A stretch of DNA of 64,000 nt from Streptomyces sp. SLBN-118. Lineage in GTDB: Bacteria; Actinomycetota; Actinomycetes; Streptomycetales; Streptomycetaceae. Below are positions 1 through 8,876 of the stretch, one piece after another. The notes beneath the pieces were generated by a model. It searched no databases and was not told the DNA's origin. It saw only the letters and a program-made list of their open reading frames with translations. Numbering within the stretch: the stretch's first letter is position 1; each line of letters opens with the position of its first letter. The stretch is from positions 1,984,001 to 2,048,000 of the forward strand of contig NZ_VFNP01000001.1 in NCBI RefSeq assembly GCF_006715635.1, written 5' to 3'. The position numbers and the translations under genes were made by a program.

Positions 1-585
1 CATCAGCAGCACAGCCTTCACGATCTGGATCCAGGTGGTGGCTCGCATCCCTCCCAACGACACATAGATGACCATCAGTGCACCCACGCCGACGACGGTC
101 CACGAGCGTGCGGCTTCGCTCGTACCGCCCAGCAGCAGCGCGACCAGGCTGCCGGCCCCCACCATCTGCGCCACCAGATAGAGAACGGACACGGTGACCG
201 AAGAAGTTCCCGCGGCGATACGCACGGGGCGTTCGCTCATCCTGGAGGCAAGGACGTCCGCGAGCGTGAACCGGCCGCAGTTGCGGACGAGTTCGGCCAC
301 CAGCAGCAGGACGACCAGCCAGGCGACCAGGAAGCCGACGGAGTAGAGCATTCCGTCGTAGCCGTAGAGGGCGATGAGCCCGGAGATACCAAGGAAAGAG
401 GCGGCGGACATGTAGTCGCCTGCAATGGCGAACCCGTTCTCCAGGGGGGAGAACAGCCGCCCGCCCGCGTAGAACTCCTCAGCCGAGCCACGCCTGTTCC
501 GGCTCACCCAGGTGGTGATACCGAGCGTGACCGCGATGAACGCGCTGAACAGCAGCAGCGCCAGAGTCTGGTGGTGGCCGCTCAA
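1..585 (-). CDS. Sodium:solute (cation acetate, ActP-like) symporter, 3' end outside window
   Basis: Only the first 195 codons are present; the gene continues past base 1. The start is TTG at 585, which overlaps the stop of the upstream DUF485 gene as TTGA, so the two are probably translationally coupled. Residues 7-24, about 50-75, 78-97 and 125-150 are membrane segments. The stretches EEFYAGGR and GDYMSAASFLGISG are typical of the solute:sodium symporter family, subgroup of cation/acetate symporters, which import acetate or other short monocarboxylates with Na+. The DUF485 partner supports an ActP-type assignment. The true substrate cannot be read from this fragment. Confidence 0.9.
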   Translation of the reverse strand, partial: MSGHHQTLALLLFSAFIAVTLGITTWVSRNRRGSAEEFYAGGRLFSPLENGFAIAGDYMSAASFLGISGLIALYGYDGMLYSVGFLVAWLVVLLLVAELVRNCGRFTLADVLASRMSERPVRIAAGTSSVTVSVLYLVAQMVGAGSLVALLLGGTSEAARSWTVVGVGALMVIYVSLGGMRATTWIQIVKAVLLM

Positions 586-1058
586 CGCCCGGCCCCCCGC
601 GTCAACTCCTGTGTGTCCCAGCGCAGATCGAGGGCCGCCCGGTCCCGGTGCAGGCGCGCATGCCGTGCGTACGCCCAGGTCAACAGGAAGGTGGTGAGGA
701 ACTGACCGAGCCCGGCGACCATCGCCGTATTCACCGCTCCCGCCACCGGCCTTGCCATCAGCTCCGGCGCGGTCGTCGCTGCGACGACATACGCCAAGTA
801 CCAGGCGACAAAGGCGAGGACGGCTGGAATCACGAACCTGCGGTAGCGGCGGCGCACCTCCTGGAAGGCGGCGCTGCGCTGCACGTCCAGATAGATGTCG
901 GCGGCGCTCGGTCCACGCTCGGGGAGTGCGGGTCCGGCCGACGCGACGGGGGCTGGGGCGCCCGTGCCGTCCAACTCCCCCCAGCCGGAAGCCAGGGCGT
1001 CGTACCACGGGTCCTCAAGCCGTACCGTCGCGGCGTCCCGCCGTTCGGGCTTCTCCAC
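582..1058 (-). CDS. DUF485 membrane protein, partner of the symporter
   Basis: 158 residues from a GTG preceded by GGAGAGCTGACAG. The first 70 residues are hydrophilic. Two membrane helices follow at about 75-97 and 106-130, with a charged tail. This two-helix arrangement upstream of an acetate symporter is the YjcH/DUF485 family, often co-transcribed with actP and thought to assist it. The N-terminal extension of about 55 residues is longer than in the enterobacterial YjcH protein but common in actinomycetes. It lies first in a two-gene unit with the symporter. Confidence 0.88.
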   Translation of the reverse strand: MEKPERRDAATVRLEDPWYDALASGWGELDGTGAPAPVASAGPALPERGPSAADIYLDVQRSAAFQEVRRRYRRFVIPAVLAFVAWYLAYVVAATTAPELMARPVAGAVNTAMVAGLGQFLTTFLLTWAYARHARLHRDRAALDLRWDTQELTRGAGR

Positions 1059-1159
1059 CTGTCAGCTCTCCTTACACACAGCGAACCGTTTCGGCCGCAT
1101 GCACAAGGATGGACAGAGCGGGAAGATCCCGGACTCTTCTCCCGCCGGTCTTCACCCCA

Positions 1160-1834
1160 TCAGGTGATGCCCGACCCGGGTGGCTGCGCAAGACCTTCCC
1201 GGTAGGCGTACCGCACCGCCTGAGCGCGGTCGTGGATACCGGTCTTCGAGAAGAGATTGTTGATGTGGGTCTTCACGGTGGCCGTGGAAATGTGCAGCTT
1301 GCGCGCGATGTCGGCGTTGGTGAGCCCCTCCGCGATCAGGGTCAGCACCTCGCCCTCCCTCGCGGTCAGTCCGTCGGGCAGCCTCGGCCCGGCCGGTTCG
1401 GGCGCGGATGTGACCTGCTCGAGCAGCCGCTGCTGGACGACCGGTGAGAGCCCGGCGCGACCTGCCATGACGTCCTGGATGGCCCGGACGATCTCGTCAC
1501 CGCCGGCGTCCTTGGTGAGATAGCCGCGCGCTCCCGCCCGCAGCGCGGGGAACAGCGAGTCGTCGTCGGCATAGGTGGTGAGCACGACGATCTGGGTGCC
1601 CGGGTGTTCGCTGCGGATGCGGCGGGTCGCCTCGACGCCGTCGCAACGGGGCATCCGAAGATCCATCAGAGCGACGTCGGGGGCGAGTTCGGCGACGAGG
1701 GCGACCGCCTCCTCGCCATCCTTGGCCGAGCCGACGACCTCGATGCCGGGCAGCAGCCCGAGGAGCATCACAATCCCCTCGCGCACGACCGCCTGGTCGT
1801 CGACGACGATCACTCTGGCGTTCTGCGCCGTCAC
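1160..1834 (-). CDS. NarL/FixJ-type response regulator
   Basis: 224 residues. The receiver domain occupies 1-120, with acidic residues VDD at 11-12, the phospho-acceptor Asp58 in ALMDLRMP and the conserved Lys in LTKDAGG. A LuxR-type helix-turn-helix lies at about 155-210 (LTAREGEVLTLIAEGLTN ... TVKTHINNLFSK). The GTG start overlaps the stop of the histidine kinase gene (GTGA), so the pair is coupled. The unit lies just upstream of the DUF485/symporter genes on the same strand, so control of organic acid uptake is a reasonable guess, not shown by sequence. Confidence 0.93.
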   Translation of the reverse strand: MTAQNARVIVVDDQAVVREGIVMLLGLLPGIEVVGSAKDGEEAVALVAELAPDVALMDLRMPRCDGVEATRRIRSEHPGTQIVVLTTYADDDSLFPALRAGARGYLTKDAGGDEIVRAIQDVMAGRAGLSPVVQQRLLEQVTSAPEPAGPRLPDGLTAREGEVLTLIAEGLTNADIARKLHISTATVKTHINNLFSKTGIHDRAQAVRYAYREGLAQPPGSGIT

Positions 1835-2991
1835 GCCGGCACCCGCAGCCGCACTACGAAGCCCTCTCTCTCGGGTCGTGCTTCCAGGGTGCCGCCGAGC
1901 AGTTCGGCCCGTTCGCGCATCCCCAGCAGACCGTACCCGCCACCGGATGCCGCGAGTTCACCGCCGTGCGTGCCGGCGCCCGAGTCCCGTACTTCCAGGG
2001 CCACTTCATCCTTCTCGTAGGCGAGCAGGATGCGCACCTTGGCGCCGGGCGCGTGCTTGCGCACGTTCGTCAGCGCCTCCTGCGCCACGCGCCGTACCGC
2101 CTGCGAGGCCTCGGCTGTCAGCTGCCGCCGCTCCCCCGTCACCTGCGTCTCCGCTCCGTCCGCGGCGGCGAGCTCGCGCAAGTAGTCCTCTACGGGAGCC
2201 ATCTCGCCGCGCAGCGCGGAGAGCGCCTGCCGGGTCTCGGCGAGCCCCTCGCGGGCCATCACCCGGGCCGCCACCACCCGTTCCAGAATCTGTTCCCGAA
2301 ACGGCCCCTGCGGTCCGCGCTCGATCTGGAGCCGGGCCGCCTCCAGGTGAACGAGCTGCGCCGAGAGGCTGTGCGCGAGGACGTCGTGGATCTCCCGTGC
2401 GATACGTGCCCGTTCGGCGAGGGCCGCGGATGTCGCCTCGGCCTCGCGGGCGGCCCGTTCCTGGGCCAGCAGCCGGAATCCGGCACCCCGCGCCTGGGCA
2501 TCGATCCGCAGTGAGTACCCGCCCAGCAGCACCGCGGCGATGGTGAAGTAGGCCCCGAACTCACTGTCGTCGGCGAGCACGAAGCCGATGGACATCACCG
2601 CCACGCTGCCCAGCCCTGCGAAGAGCGGGAGGCGTTCCACCGCCATGACGGAGGCCGAGATCCACAGCACCGTCGCGGGAGCCCCTGCCCCGGCGATGTA
2701 CGCCCCCGCTCCGAAGGCCGCGACGGCGGCGACCAGTCCGAGCGACGGTCCCAGCCTGTTGGCGAGGGTCGTTCGGTGGAAGCCGAGGATTGCCGCGGCG
2801 CAGCAGAGCAGACCCAGCGGCGGGAGCATCGTGCCCCAGCCGTGGAAGACCTTCGAGTCGTACGCGCTGTACACCGCCAAGGCCGCAAGGCCGGCGAACA
2901 CCGCGATGTCGAGGGCGATGCGGACGCGCGGTACGCCGAGGCGGGACAGTGCTTCCCGCGTCGGCCACACCGTCAACTTGCTGCTTCGCAC
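1831..2991 (-). CDS. NarL-family sensor histidine kinase
   Basis: 386 residues from GTG at 2991, chosen because GGAGGGGGATCT lies just upstream. The reading frame opens earlier, at 3075, but that start lies inside the parE terminator hairpin and is unlikely. Several membrane helices fill residues 20-160 with no large extracellular domain. The HisKA_3 dimerisation helix has His202 in ARE-IHDVLAHSLS, followed by a HATPase_c domain (QEALTNVRKHAP; GGGYGLLGMRER). It should autophosphorylate and pass phosphate to the overlapping response regulator. The signal is unknown; membrane-embedded sensing is suggested by the topology. Confidence 0.92.
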   Translation of the reverse strand: MRSSKLTVWPTREALSRLGVPRVRIALDIAVFAGLAALAVYSAYDSKVFHGWGTMLPPLGLLCCAAAILGFHRTTLANRLGPSLGLVAAVAAFGAGAYIAGAGAPATVLWISASVMAVERLPLFAGLGSVAVMSIGFVLADDSEFGAYFTIAAVLLGGYSLRIDAQARGAGFRLLAQERAAREAEATSAALAERARIAREIHDVLAHSLSAQLVHLEAARLQIERGPQGPFREQILERVVAARVMAREGLAETRQALSALRGEMAPVEDYLRELAAADGAETQVTGERRQLTAEASQAVRRVAQEALTNVRKHAPGAKVRILLAYEKDEVALEVRDSGAGTHGGELAASGGGYGLLGMRERAELLGGTLEARPEREGFVVRLRVPA

Positions 2992-3050
2992 GTCAGATCC
3001 CCCTCCGTCACCCCCGATGCTACGGAGGAGGAGCCGGACCCGGGATCGGA

Positions 3051-3081
3051 CCGGGGGTGGAGCCACGGGCTCCACCCCCGG
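3051..3081 (-). terminator. Strong hairpin after parE
   Basis: A perfect 14-bp stem (3051-3064 with 3068-3081) and a 3-base ACG loop, placed 13 bp after the parE stop and before the histidine kinase start. There is no long T-run, as usual for Streptomyces terminators. Confidence 0.8.
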
Positions 3082-3093
3082 GTGGGGCCGTCG

Positions 3094-5211
3094 TCAGGCG
3101 TCGATCCGCGAGCGGTCCAGCGTCGCCGCGGAGCTGGTGATGAACTCCTTGCGGGGCGCGACCTCATTGCCCATGAGCAGGTCGAAGATCTGCTCGGAGG
3201 ACTCCAGGTCGCCGATGTTGATCCGGCGCAGGGTGCGGTGACGCGGATCCATGGTGGTCTCCGCGAGCTGATCGGCGTCCATCTCGCCAAGGCCCTTGTA
3301 GCGCTGGATGGAGTCCTTGAAGCGGACCCCCTTGCGCTGGAACTCCAGCAGGGTCTGGCGCAGTTCGCTGTCGGAGTAGGTGTACACGTACTTGTCCTGG
3401 CCCTTCTTGGGCTGGACCAGCTCGATACGGTGCAGCGGCGGCACCGCGGCGAACACCCGGCCCGCCTCCACCATCGGCCGCATATAGCGCTGGAAGAGCG
3501 TGAGCAGCAGACAGCGGATATGGGCGCCGTCGACATCGGCGTCGACAAGCAGGACGATCTTGCCGTAGCGCGCGGCGTCGATGTCGAAGGTACGGCCGGA
3601 CCCGGCTCCTATGACCTGGATGATCGCGCCGCACTCCGCGTTCTTGAGCATGTCCGAAACGGACGACTTCTGTACGTTGAGGATCTTGCCGCGGATCGGA
3701 AGCAGCGCCTGGAACTCGCTGTTCCGGGCGAGCTTGGCGGTGCCGAGCGCGGAGTCTCCCTCGACGATGAAGAGCTCACTGCGCTCCACGTCGTCGCTGC
3801 GACAGTCGGCGAGCTTGGCCGGCAGCGAGGAGGTCTCCAGCGCCGTCTTCCGGCGCTGCGCCTCCTTGTGCTGGCGGGCCGCGATGCGGGTGCGGGCCGC
3901 GGCGACGGCCTTCTCCAGCACCGCTCGAGCCTGCGCCTTGGCGTCCCGCTTGGTGGAGGTCAGAAAGGCCTTGAGTTCCTTGGCTACGACATTGGCCACG
4001 ATCCTGTTGGCCGCCGAGGTGCCGAGGACCTCCTTGGTCTGGCCCTCGAACTGCGGCTCGGCCAGCCGGACCGTGACCACGGCGGTGAGGCCCTCCAGGG
4101 CGTCGTCCTTGACGATGTCGTCCTCGGCGACGCGCAGCAGCTTGGTGGAGCGCAGCACCTCGTTCATCGTCTTGGTGACGGAGCGCTCGAAGCCGGTCAC
4201 ATGGGTGCCGCCCTTGGGGGTGGCGATGATGTTCACGAACGACTTCAGGGTGGTGTCGTAGCCCGTGCCCCAGCGCAGGGCGATGTCGACGCCGAGCTCC
4301 CGGGTGACCTCGGTGGGGGTCATGTGGCCGCGGTCGTCGAGGACCGGGACGGTCTCCTTGAAGTGGCCCTGTCCGGTCAGCCGCAGCACGTCACACACGG
4401 CCTTGTCCTGGGCCAGGTACTCACAGAACTCGCTGATGCCGCCGTCGAAGCGGAAGGTCTCCTCACTCTTGCCCTCTCCCTCCAGGTCCCGCTCGTCACG
4501 GACGACGATGGTCAGGCCGGGTACCAGAAAGGCGGTCTGGCGGGCACGCTGGTGGAGGTGGTCCAGGGAGAGCCTGGCGTCCTTGAGGAAGATCTGCCGG
4601 TCCGCCCAGTACCGCACGCGCGTGCCGGTACGGGTCTTCGGGACGCGCTTGCCCTTGAGCAGCCCGTTCGCGGGGTCGAAGGGGGCGTCCGGGCCCGACT
4701 CGGTGAAGATGCCGGGGACCCCGCGCCGGAAGCTGATCATATGCGTCGCGCTGCTGCGGTCGACCTCTACGTCCAGGCGGGCCGAGAGGGCGTTGACGAC
4801 GGACGCGCCCACCCCGTGCAGACCGCCGGACGCCGCGTACGAACCGCCGCCGAACTTGCCGCCGGCGTGCAGCTTCGTCATCACGACCTCGACACCGGAC
4901 AGGCCGGTCTTGGGCTCCTTGTCGATGGGGATGCCCCGGCCGTTGTCCTTGACCTCGACGGATCCGTCCTCGTGGAGGATCACCTCGATGTGGTCGCAGT
5001 GGCCCCCCAGTGCCTCGTCGACGGAATTGTCGATGATTTCCCAGAGGCAGTGCATCAGGCCGCGGCTGTCGGTGGACCCGATGTACATTCCGGGGCGCTT
5101 GCGGACCGCCTCGAGCCCCTCGAGTACGAGCAGGTGCCGCGCGGTGTAATTGGACCCGTCACGGTCTGCGGTCAGTACCGCACTGGACGGCACGGACGTT
5201 TCGGCGGTCAC
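3094..5211 (-). CDS. parE: DNA topoisomerase IV subunit B (ATPase subunit)
   Basis: 705 residues from GTG at 5211, with GAGGAGCG upstream. The GHKL ATPase domain shows EIIDNSVDEAL, DNGRGIP and GGLHGVGASVVNAL in the first 140 residues. It is followed by a transducer domain, a TOPRIM domain (EGDSALGTAK; DADVDGAHI) and the GyrB C-terminal domain ending RYKGLGEM. Both gyrB and parE share this layout. The assignment to parE rests on the location beside hrdB, far from the dnaA-gyrB region, as in S. coelicolor. With ParC it decatenates daughter chromosomes, which matters in sporulating hyphae. Nothing in it looks altered. Confidence 0.93.
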   Translation of the reverse strand: MTAETSVPSSAVLTADRDGSNYTARHLLVLEGLEAVRKRPGMYIGSTDSRGLMHCLWEIIDNSVDEALGGHCDHIEVILHEDGSVEVKDNGRGIPIDKEPKTGLSGVEVVMTKLHAGGKFGGGSYAASGGLHGVGASVVNALSARLDVEVDRSSATHMISFRRGVPGIFTESGPDAPFDPANGLLKGKRVPKTRTGTRVRYWADRQIFLKDARLSLDHLHQRARQTAFLVPGLTIVVRDERDLEGEGKSEETFRFDGGISEFCEYLAQDKAVCDVLRLTGQGHFKETVPVLDDRGHMTPTEVTRELGVDIALRWGTGYDTTLKSFVNIIATPKGGTHVTGFERSVTKTMNEVLRSTKLLRVAEDDIVKDDALEGLTAVVTVRLAEPQFEGQTKEVLGTSAANRIVANVVAKELKAFLTSTKRDAKAQARAVLEKAVAAARTRIAARQHKEAQRRKTALETSSLPAKLADCRSDDVERSELFIVEGDSALGTAKLARNSEFQALLPIRGKILNVQKSSVSDMLKNAECGAIIQVIGAGSGRTFDIDAARYGKIVLLVDADVDGAHIRCLLLTLFQRYMRPMVEAGRVFAAVPPLHRIELVQPKKGQDKYVYTYSDSELRQTLLEFQRKGVRFKDSIQRYKGLGEMDADQLAETTMDPRHRTLRRINIGDLESSEQIFDLLMGNEVAPRKEFITSSAATLDRSRIDA

Positions 5212-5644
5212 GCGGTTCGCTCCTCGCTGAATTTGAGATGTGGCCCGGTGGGGTAAAGGCTCGGCGTCGGTCGCCGGTCAGAGGGTACCGAGGCCTGGTA
5301 GAGCCGATGTAACGCCACCCTCGTGATTTCTCATGCTAGTCCAGTGTCGTATAGGTGTTCGATCCCTCGATGGAGTGACGTGCACATCACGTTCCCTTCC
5401 AGGCATGAACCATTTAGGCTCCGGGCACGTCCTCATGAACAACCGGCAACCCAGCCGGGAGGGCCAAACGAGACAAGCAACGCGAAATCCGTAGAGCGAA
5501 GCAATACGGCTCATTCGCCGCCAACCGGCAGCAGACAGCCACCTTGACAAGAAGTTTCGAGGAAATGCCACGAGCGGGAACGTTTTCGGCCTGGTTGGAT
5601 GTTGACCCTGGTACGACAGCTCGTCGAGCTAGAGAAGAGGCGAC
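5212..5644. other. 433-bp intergenic region between parE and the zinc-ribbon gene
   Basis: This divergent region must contain the promoters of parE (leftward) and of the small zinc-ribbon gene (rightward). Possible rightward -35 elements are TTGACA at 5544-5549 and TTGACC at 5602-5607, but neither has a convincing -10 partner. No RNA gene or repeat was recognised. Confidence 0.5.
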
Positions 5645-5875
5645 GTGACTACTGTTCTGACCCCCGCGAGCCCCCTGACGGCCGCAGACCGCTGCGACCG
5701 CTGCGGCGCCCAGGCGTACCTGCGCGTCGTCCTGACAAGCGGCGGTGAACTGCTCTTCTGTGCCCACCACGGGCGCAAGTTCGAGCCGGAACTCAAGAAG
5801 ATCGCCGCGGAAATACAGGATGAGACCGACCGACTCACGGCCGTCCCGGCCGCTGCCGGTGAAGAGGAACACTGA
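5645..5875 (+). CDS. Small zinc-ribbon-like protein (DUF7455 type)
   Basis: 76 residues from GTG, with AGAAGAGGCGAC upstream. It has a CDRCGAQ motif (CxxC) near residue 17 and a second metal-binding pair in FCAHHGRKFEP near residue 39, followed by an acidic tail. This fits the short actinobacterial family now listed as DUF7455, of unknown function, conserved next to parE and hrdB in streptomycetes. The CxxC/CxxH pattern suggests one structural zinc. It appears monocistronic, with a strong hairpin downstream. Confidence 0.85.
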   Translation: MTTVLTPASPLTAADRCDRCGAQAYLRVVLTSGGELLFCAHHGRKFEPELKKIAAEIQDETDRLTAVPAAAGEEEH

Positions 5876-5923
5876 CACCTCGCATCCCACGACGAGCCAA
5901 GGGCCGGTCCCGGACCGGTCGAC

Positions 5924-5958
5924 GGGCGGCCGCCCCTGAACACCAGGGGCGGCCGCCC
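5924..5958. terminator. Bidirectional hairpin between convergent genes
   Basis: A perfect 15-bp stem (GGGCGGCCGCCCCTG at 5924-5938 and its complement at 5944-5958) with a 5-base loop. It lies between the zinc-ribbon gene (+) and the trypsin gene (-). Confidence 0.85.
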
Positions 5959-5998
5959 GCTCTCATACCGTGACCGCGGCGGCGGTCCTTTGCCGGCC

Positions 5999-6820
5999 TC
6001 AGTCCGACGGCAGGGCCACCGCCGAGATCCGGGTGTACACCCCGGGGCTGCCCGCCCGCCCGCAGCCGCTGCCCCAGGAGACCAGGCCGATGAGCATCCC
6101 GCGGGCCACCAGCGGCCCTCCGCTGTCCCCCTGACAGGCGTCCTTGCCACCGCCGGTGTCTCCTGCGCAGAGCATCGTGGCGGCCACGTAGCGCCCGCCG
6201 AGACCGCCTGGGTAGGCCTGTCCGCAGGCCTGGTCCGGGAGCACGCTCACCTGCGCGGCCCGGAGCGATGAGGCATAGCTGCCATCGCCTCTCGTATCGC
6301 CCCAGCCGTAGACGGTGGCGCTCGTGCCCGGTTCGTACGCCGGATCACCGGCGCCCGCCCGAGGGATCACCTGCGATGCGGGCAGCGCCTCGGCCAGCGT
6401 CAGCACCGCCATGTCCGAACTGTTGGTGAGCGGGTTGTACCCCGGAGCGACCCAGCTGTCGCTGATCGCGATCTCCCGGCCCTCGGTGCCGAGCAGCTCC
6501 GAGCGACCCGAGATGACCCGCAGATCCCGGACCTCTTTCACCTCCTGGCCGAGCACGGTCCGGCTCAGACAGTGGGCGGCGGTCATCACCTTTGTCGGCG
6601 CCACCACCACACCACCGCAGAACTGACCGGCGCGCGTTCCCCCGAACCGGTCACGGCTGGCGAGTGCGACGACCCATGGAGCCTGGGTGGCGATGATCGG
6701 ATAGCCGCCGATGACCACACTGTCGGCACCGGCGGGGACGGGCGATGTCAAGGGCGCCACTGCCGCCGCGGTGACAAGCGACAGCGCCCCGGTCAGGGCT
6801 CGGGCGAGGGAACGACGCAT
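5999..6820 (-). CDS. Secreted trypsin-like serine protease (S1A)
   Basis: 273 residues from ATG at 6820, preceded by AGGAGG at ideal spacing; the frame is open further upstream but without a good site. A signal peptide (MRRSLARALTGALSL ... PAGA) covers about 1-32. The mature chymotrypsin fold has an IGG-type N-terminus (VVIGGYPII), catalytic His in TAAHC, Asp in NSSDMAVLTL and Ser in GDSGGP, plus six cysteines suited to three disulfides. It probably cleaves after basic residues, since an Asp precedes the ACQGDSGGP box at the S1 position. It is single-copy and not related closely to the two lipoprotein proteases near 38-40 kb. Confidence 0.93.
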   Translation of the reverse strand: MRRSLARALTGALSLVTAAAVAPLTSPVPAGADSVVIGGYPIIATQAPWVVALASRDRFGGTRAGQFCGGVVVAPTKVMTAAHCLSRTVLGQEVKEVRDLRVISGRSELLGTEGREIAISDSWVAPGYNPLTNSSDMAVLTLAEALPASQVIPRAGAGDPAYEPGTSATVYGWGDTRGDGSYASSLRAAQVSVLPDQACGQAYPGGLGGRYVAATMLCAGDTGGGKDACQGDSGGPLVARGMLIGLVSWGSGCGRAGSPGVYTRISAVALPSD

Positions 6821-6899
6821 GCGGCCTCCTGACTCTGCGTTGTAGGAATTCCACTCAGAGTCAGCCACCTCGCGCCCACCCGCACCCGCGAACACGACG

Positions 6900-6933
6900 A
6901 AGGGCCCGGTTCCTGGACGGGATCCGGGCCCTT
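6900..6933 (-). terminator. hrdB terminator hairpin
   Basis: Ten-base arms AAGGGCCCGG and CCGGGCCCTT (6900-6909, 6924-6933), 40 bp after the hrdB stop. Confidence 0.8.
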
Positions 6934-6973
6934 TGCCGGCGTACTTCTACGGCTTCTTGCGCAGCGCCGCGAC

Positions 6974-8533
6974 CTAGTCGAGGTAGTCGCGCAGCACCTG
7001 CGAACGCGACGGGTGGCGCAGCTTCGACATGGTCTTCGACTCGATCTGACGGATGCGCTCACGCGTCACGCCGTAGACCTTGCCGATCTCGTCGAGGGTC
7101 TTCGGCTGACCGTCGGTGAGACCGAAGCGCATGGACACCACGCCCGCCTCGCGCTCGGACAGGGTGTCGAGCACCGAGTGCAGCTGCTCCTGCAGAAGCG
7201 TGAAGCTGACCGCGTCGGCCGGCACGACCGCCTCGGAGTCCTCGATCAGGTCACCGAACTCGCTGTCGCCGTCCTCGCCGAGGGGGGTGTGGAGCGAAAT
7301 CGGCTCGCGGCCGTACTTCTGGACCTCGATGACCTTCTCGGGGGTCATGTCGAGTTCCTTGGCCAGCTCCTCCGGGGTGGGCTCGCGGCCCAGGTCTTGG
7401 AGCATCTGGCGCTGCACACGCGCGAGCTTGTTGATGACCTCGACCATGTGCACCGGGATACGGATGGTGCGGGCCTGGTCGGCCATGGCGCGGGTGATCG
7501 CCTGACGGATCCACCAGGTGGCGTACGTGGAGAACTTGTAGCCCTTGGTGTAGTCGAACTTCTCGACCGCGCGGATCAGACCGAGGTTGCCCTCCTGGAT
7601 CAGGTCCAGGAAGAGCATGCCGCGGCCGGTGTAGCGCTTGGCCAGCGAGACGACCAGGCGGAGGTTGGCCTCCAGCAGGTGGTTCTTGGCGCGGCGGCCG
7701 TCCTCGGCGATGATCTCCAGCTCGCGCTTCAGCTTCGGCGCGAGCTTGTCGGAGTTCCCGAGCTTGTCCTCGGCGAACAGACCGGCCTCGATGCGCTTGG
7801 CGAGCTCGACCTCCTGCTCGGCGTTGAGGAGGGGAACCTTGCCGATCTGCTTGAGGTAGTCCTTGACCGGGTCGGCGGTGGCACCGGCGACGGCGACCTG
7901 CTGGGCGGGCGCGTCGTCCTCGTCGTCGTCGGAGAGGACGAAGCCCTTGCTCTCGCCCTCGGCCTCTTCCTCTTCGCCCTTGCCACCGGGCTGGACCTCG
8001 TCGAGCGGCTCTTCGCCCTCGGCGGCCTCGTCGGCGTCCTTCTTGCCCGTGGTCTTCTTGGCCACGGTCTTCTTGGCGGCGGTCTTCTTCGCCGCCGTCT
8101 TCTTGGCCGCCGTCTTCTTGGCGGCCGTCTTCTTGGCAGGCGCGGTTGCCGTGACCTCTTCGTCGGCCTGGACGTCGACGGTCTCGGCCGTCGGCGCCGC
8201 GGTGGCCGCGACGGTCTTGGCCGTGGCGGTCTTGGCCGCGACGGTCTTGGTGGCGGTGCGCTTTGCCGGGCTCTTCGCTGCGACGCTCTTGCGGGCGCGC
8301 TTTGGCGACTCCGCGGCACTGACCATCAGCGTCACACCCTCTTCCTCGAGGATCTGGTTGAGGCTGCGCAGAACATTCTTCCACTGGGTTGGCGGAATCT
8401 GGTCAGCCTCGAAGGCCCGACGCACGTCATCGCCGGCGATCTGCCCATCAGCCTTTCCCCGCTCGATGAGCGCCATCACAGACTCGGACTCGGCGATCTC
8501 CGGCGGGAGCGTACGGGATGTGCTGGCCGACAC
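6974..8533 (-). CDS. hrdB: Principal RNA polymerase sigma factor HrdB
   Basis: 519 residues from GTG at 8533, matching the N-terminus [15 protein letters not shown] of S. coelicolor HrdB as I recall it. Order: region 1.1-like N-terminus; a long Lys/Ala-rich linker (about 75-190) containing AAKKT repeats and an acidic stretch; then regions 1.2 ([12 protein letters not shown]), 2 ([43 protein letters not shown]), 3 and 4 ([19 protein letters not shown]). This is the essential vegetative sigma factor that recognises TTGACA/TATAAT-like promoters. It is monocistronic, with its own promoter at 8699-8726 and a terminator downstream. Confidence 0.98.
   Translation of the reverse strand: MSASTSRTLPPEIAESESVMALIERGKADGQIAGDDVRRAFEADQIPPTQWKNVLRSLNQILEEEGVTLMVSAAESPKRARKSVAAKSPAKRTATKTVAAKTATAKTVAATAAPTAETVDVQADEEVTATAPAKKTAAKKTAAKKTAAKKTAAKKTVAKKTTGKKDADEAAEGEEPLDEVQPGGKGEEEEAEGESKGFVLSDDDEDDAPAQQVAVAGATADPVKDYLKQIGKVPLLNAEQEVELAKRIEAGLFAEDKLGNSDKLAPKLKRELEIIAEDGRRAKNHLLEANLRLVVSLAKRYTGRGMLFLDLIQEGNLGLIRAVEKFDYTKGYKFSTYATWWIRQAITRAMADQARTIRIPVHMVEVINKLARVQRQMLQDLGREPTPEELAKELDMTPEKVIEVQKYGREPISLHTPLGEDGDSEFGDLIEDSEAVVPADAVSFTLLQEQLHSVLDTLSEREAGVVSMRFGLTDGQPKTLDEIGKVYGVTRERIRQIESKTMSKLRHPSRSQVLRDYLD
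8051..8140 (-). repeat. Six 15-bp repeats inside hrdB encoding Ala-Lys-Lys-Thr units
   Basis: Six consecutive in-frame 15-base units encode AAKKT or close variants in the linker before region 1.2. The DNA copies differ mainly at third codon positions. Confidence 0.9.
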
Positions 8534-8562
8534 GAACAACCTCTCGGAACGATGGAAACGGC

Positions 8563-8591
8563 TTCCGGCCCCGCCCATGATCGGGCCGGAA
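8563..8591 (-). promoter_or_regulatory. Hairpin in the hrdB 5' leader
   Basis: Nine-base arms TTCCGGCCC and GGGCCGGAA flank an 11-base loop, ending 30 bases before the hrdB start codon and downstream of the promoter, so it would be transcribed in the leader. Function unknown. Confidence 0.45.
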
Positions 8592-8698
8592 CCGACGACC
8601 AACCGGCTGCGGATGTGCCGGCGGCGCGGGCTGAACCTCGGATTTGCACAGCGCGCTGAATGGCGGCTGTATTCCCTCCTCGGCTGTCACCTCTTAGG

Positions 8699-8726
8699 TC
8701 ATCGCGCTGTTTCGAGGAGTGTTACG
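8699..8726 (-). promoter_or_regulatory. hrdB promoter, ECF-sigma type
   Basis: On the minus strand CGTAAC (8721-8726 complement) is followed after exactly 16 bases by CGATGA (8699-8704 complement). This is not a vegetative promoter. It matches the GTAAC/CGATGA pattern of extracytoplasmic-function sigma factors, and hrdB is known to be driven by the ECF factor ShbA in streptomycetes. The leader would be about 160 bases. Confidence 0.7.
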
Positions 8727-8876
8727 CCCAATCCACGTGGCCCGAGTCACACCTCATTCGCGACGAAACGGCCAGATGGGGTGTTCACCACACAATCGTG
8801 CCGCCGGATCCCGTGGAATCCGGCGACATGCGATGCGTACGCCTCCGTGCTTCCTGGCCGCGTCCCGCCCCCGCGC

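Noticed and set aside
2992..3075. Earlier start of the NarL-type kinase
   Set aside because: It lies within the parE terminator hairpin, and a strong ribosome site precedes 2991.
7013..8659. Long plus-strand frame opposite hrdB
   Set aside because: hrdB is unmistakable; the frame mirrors its codon bias.
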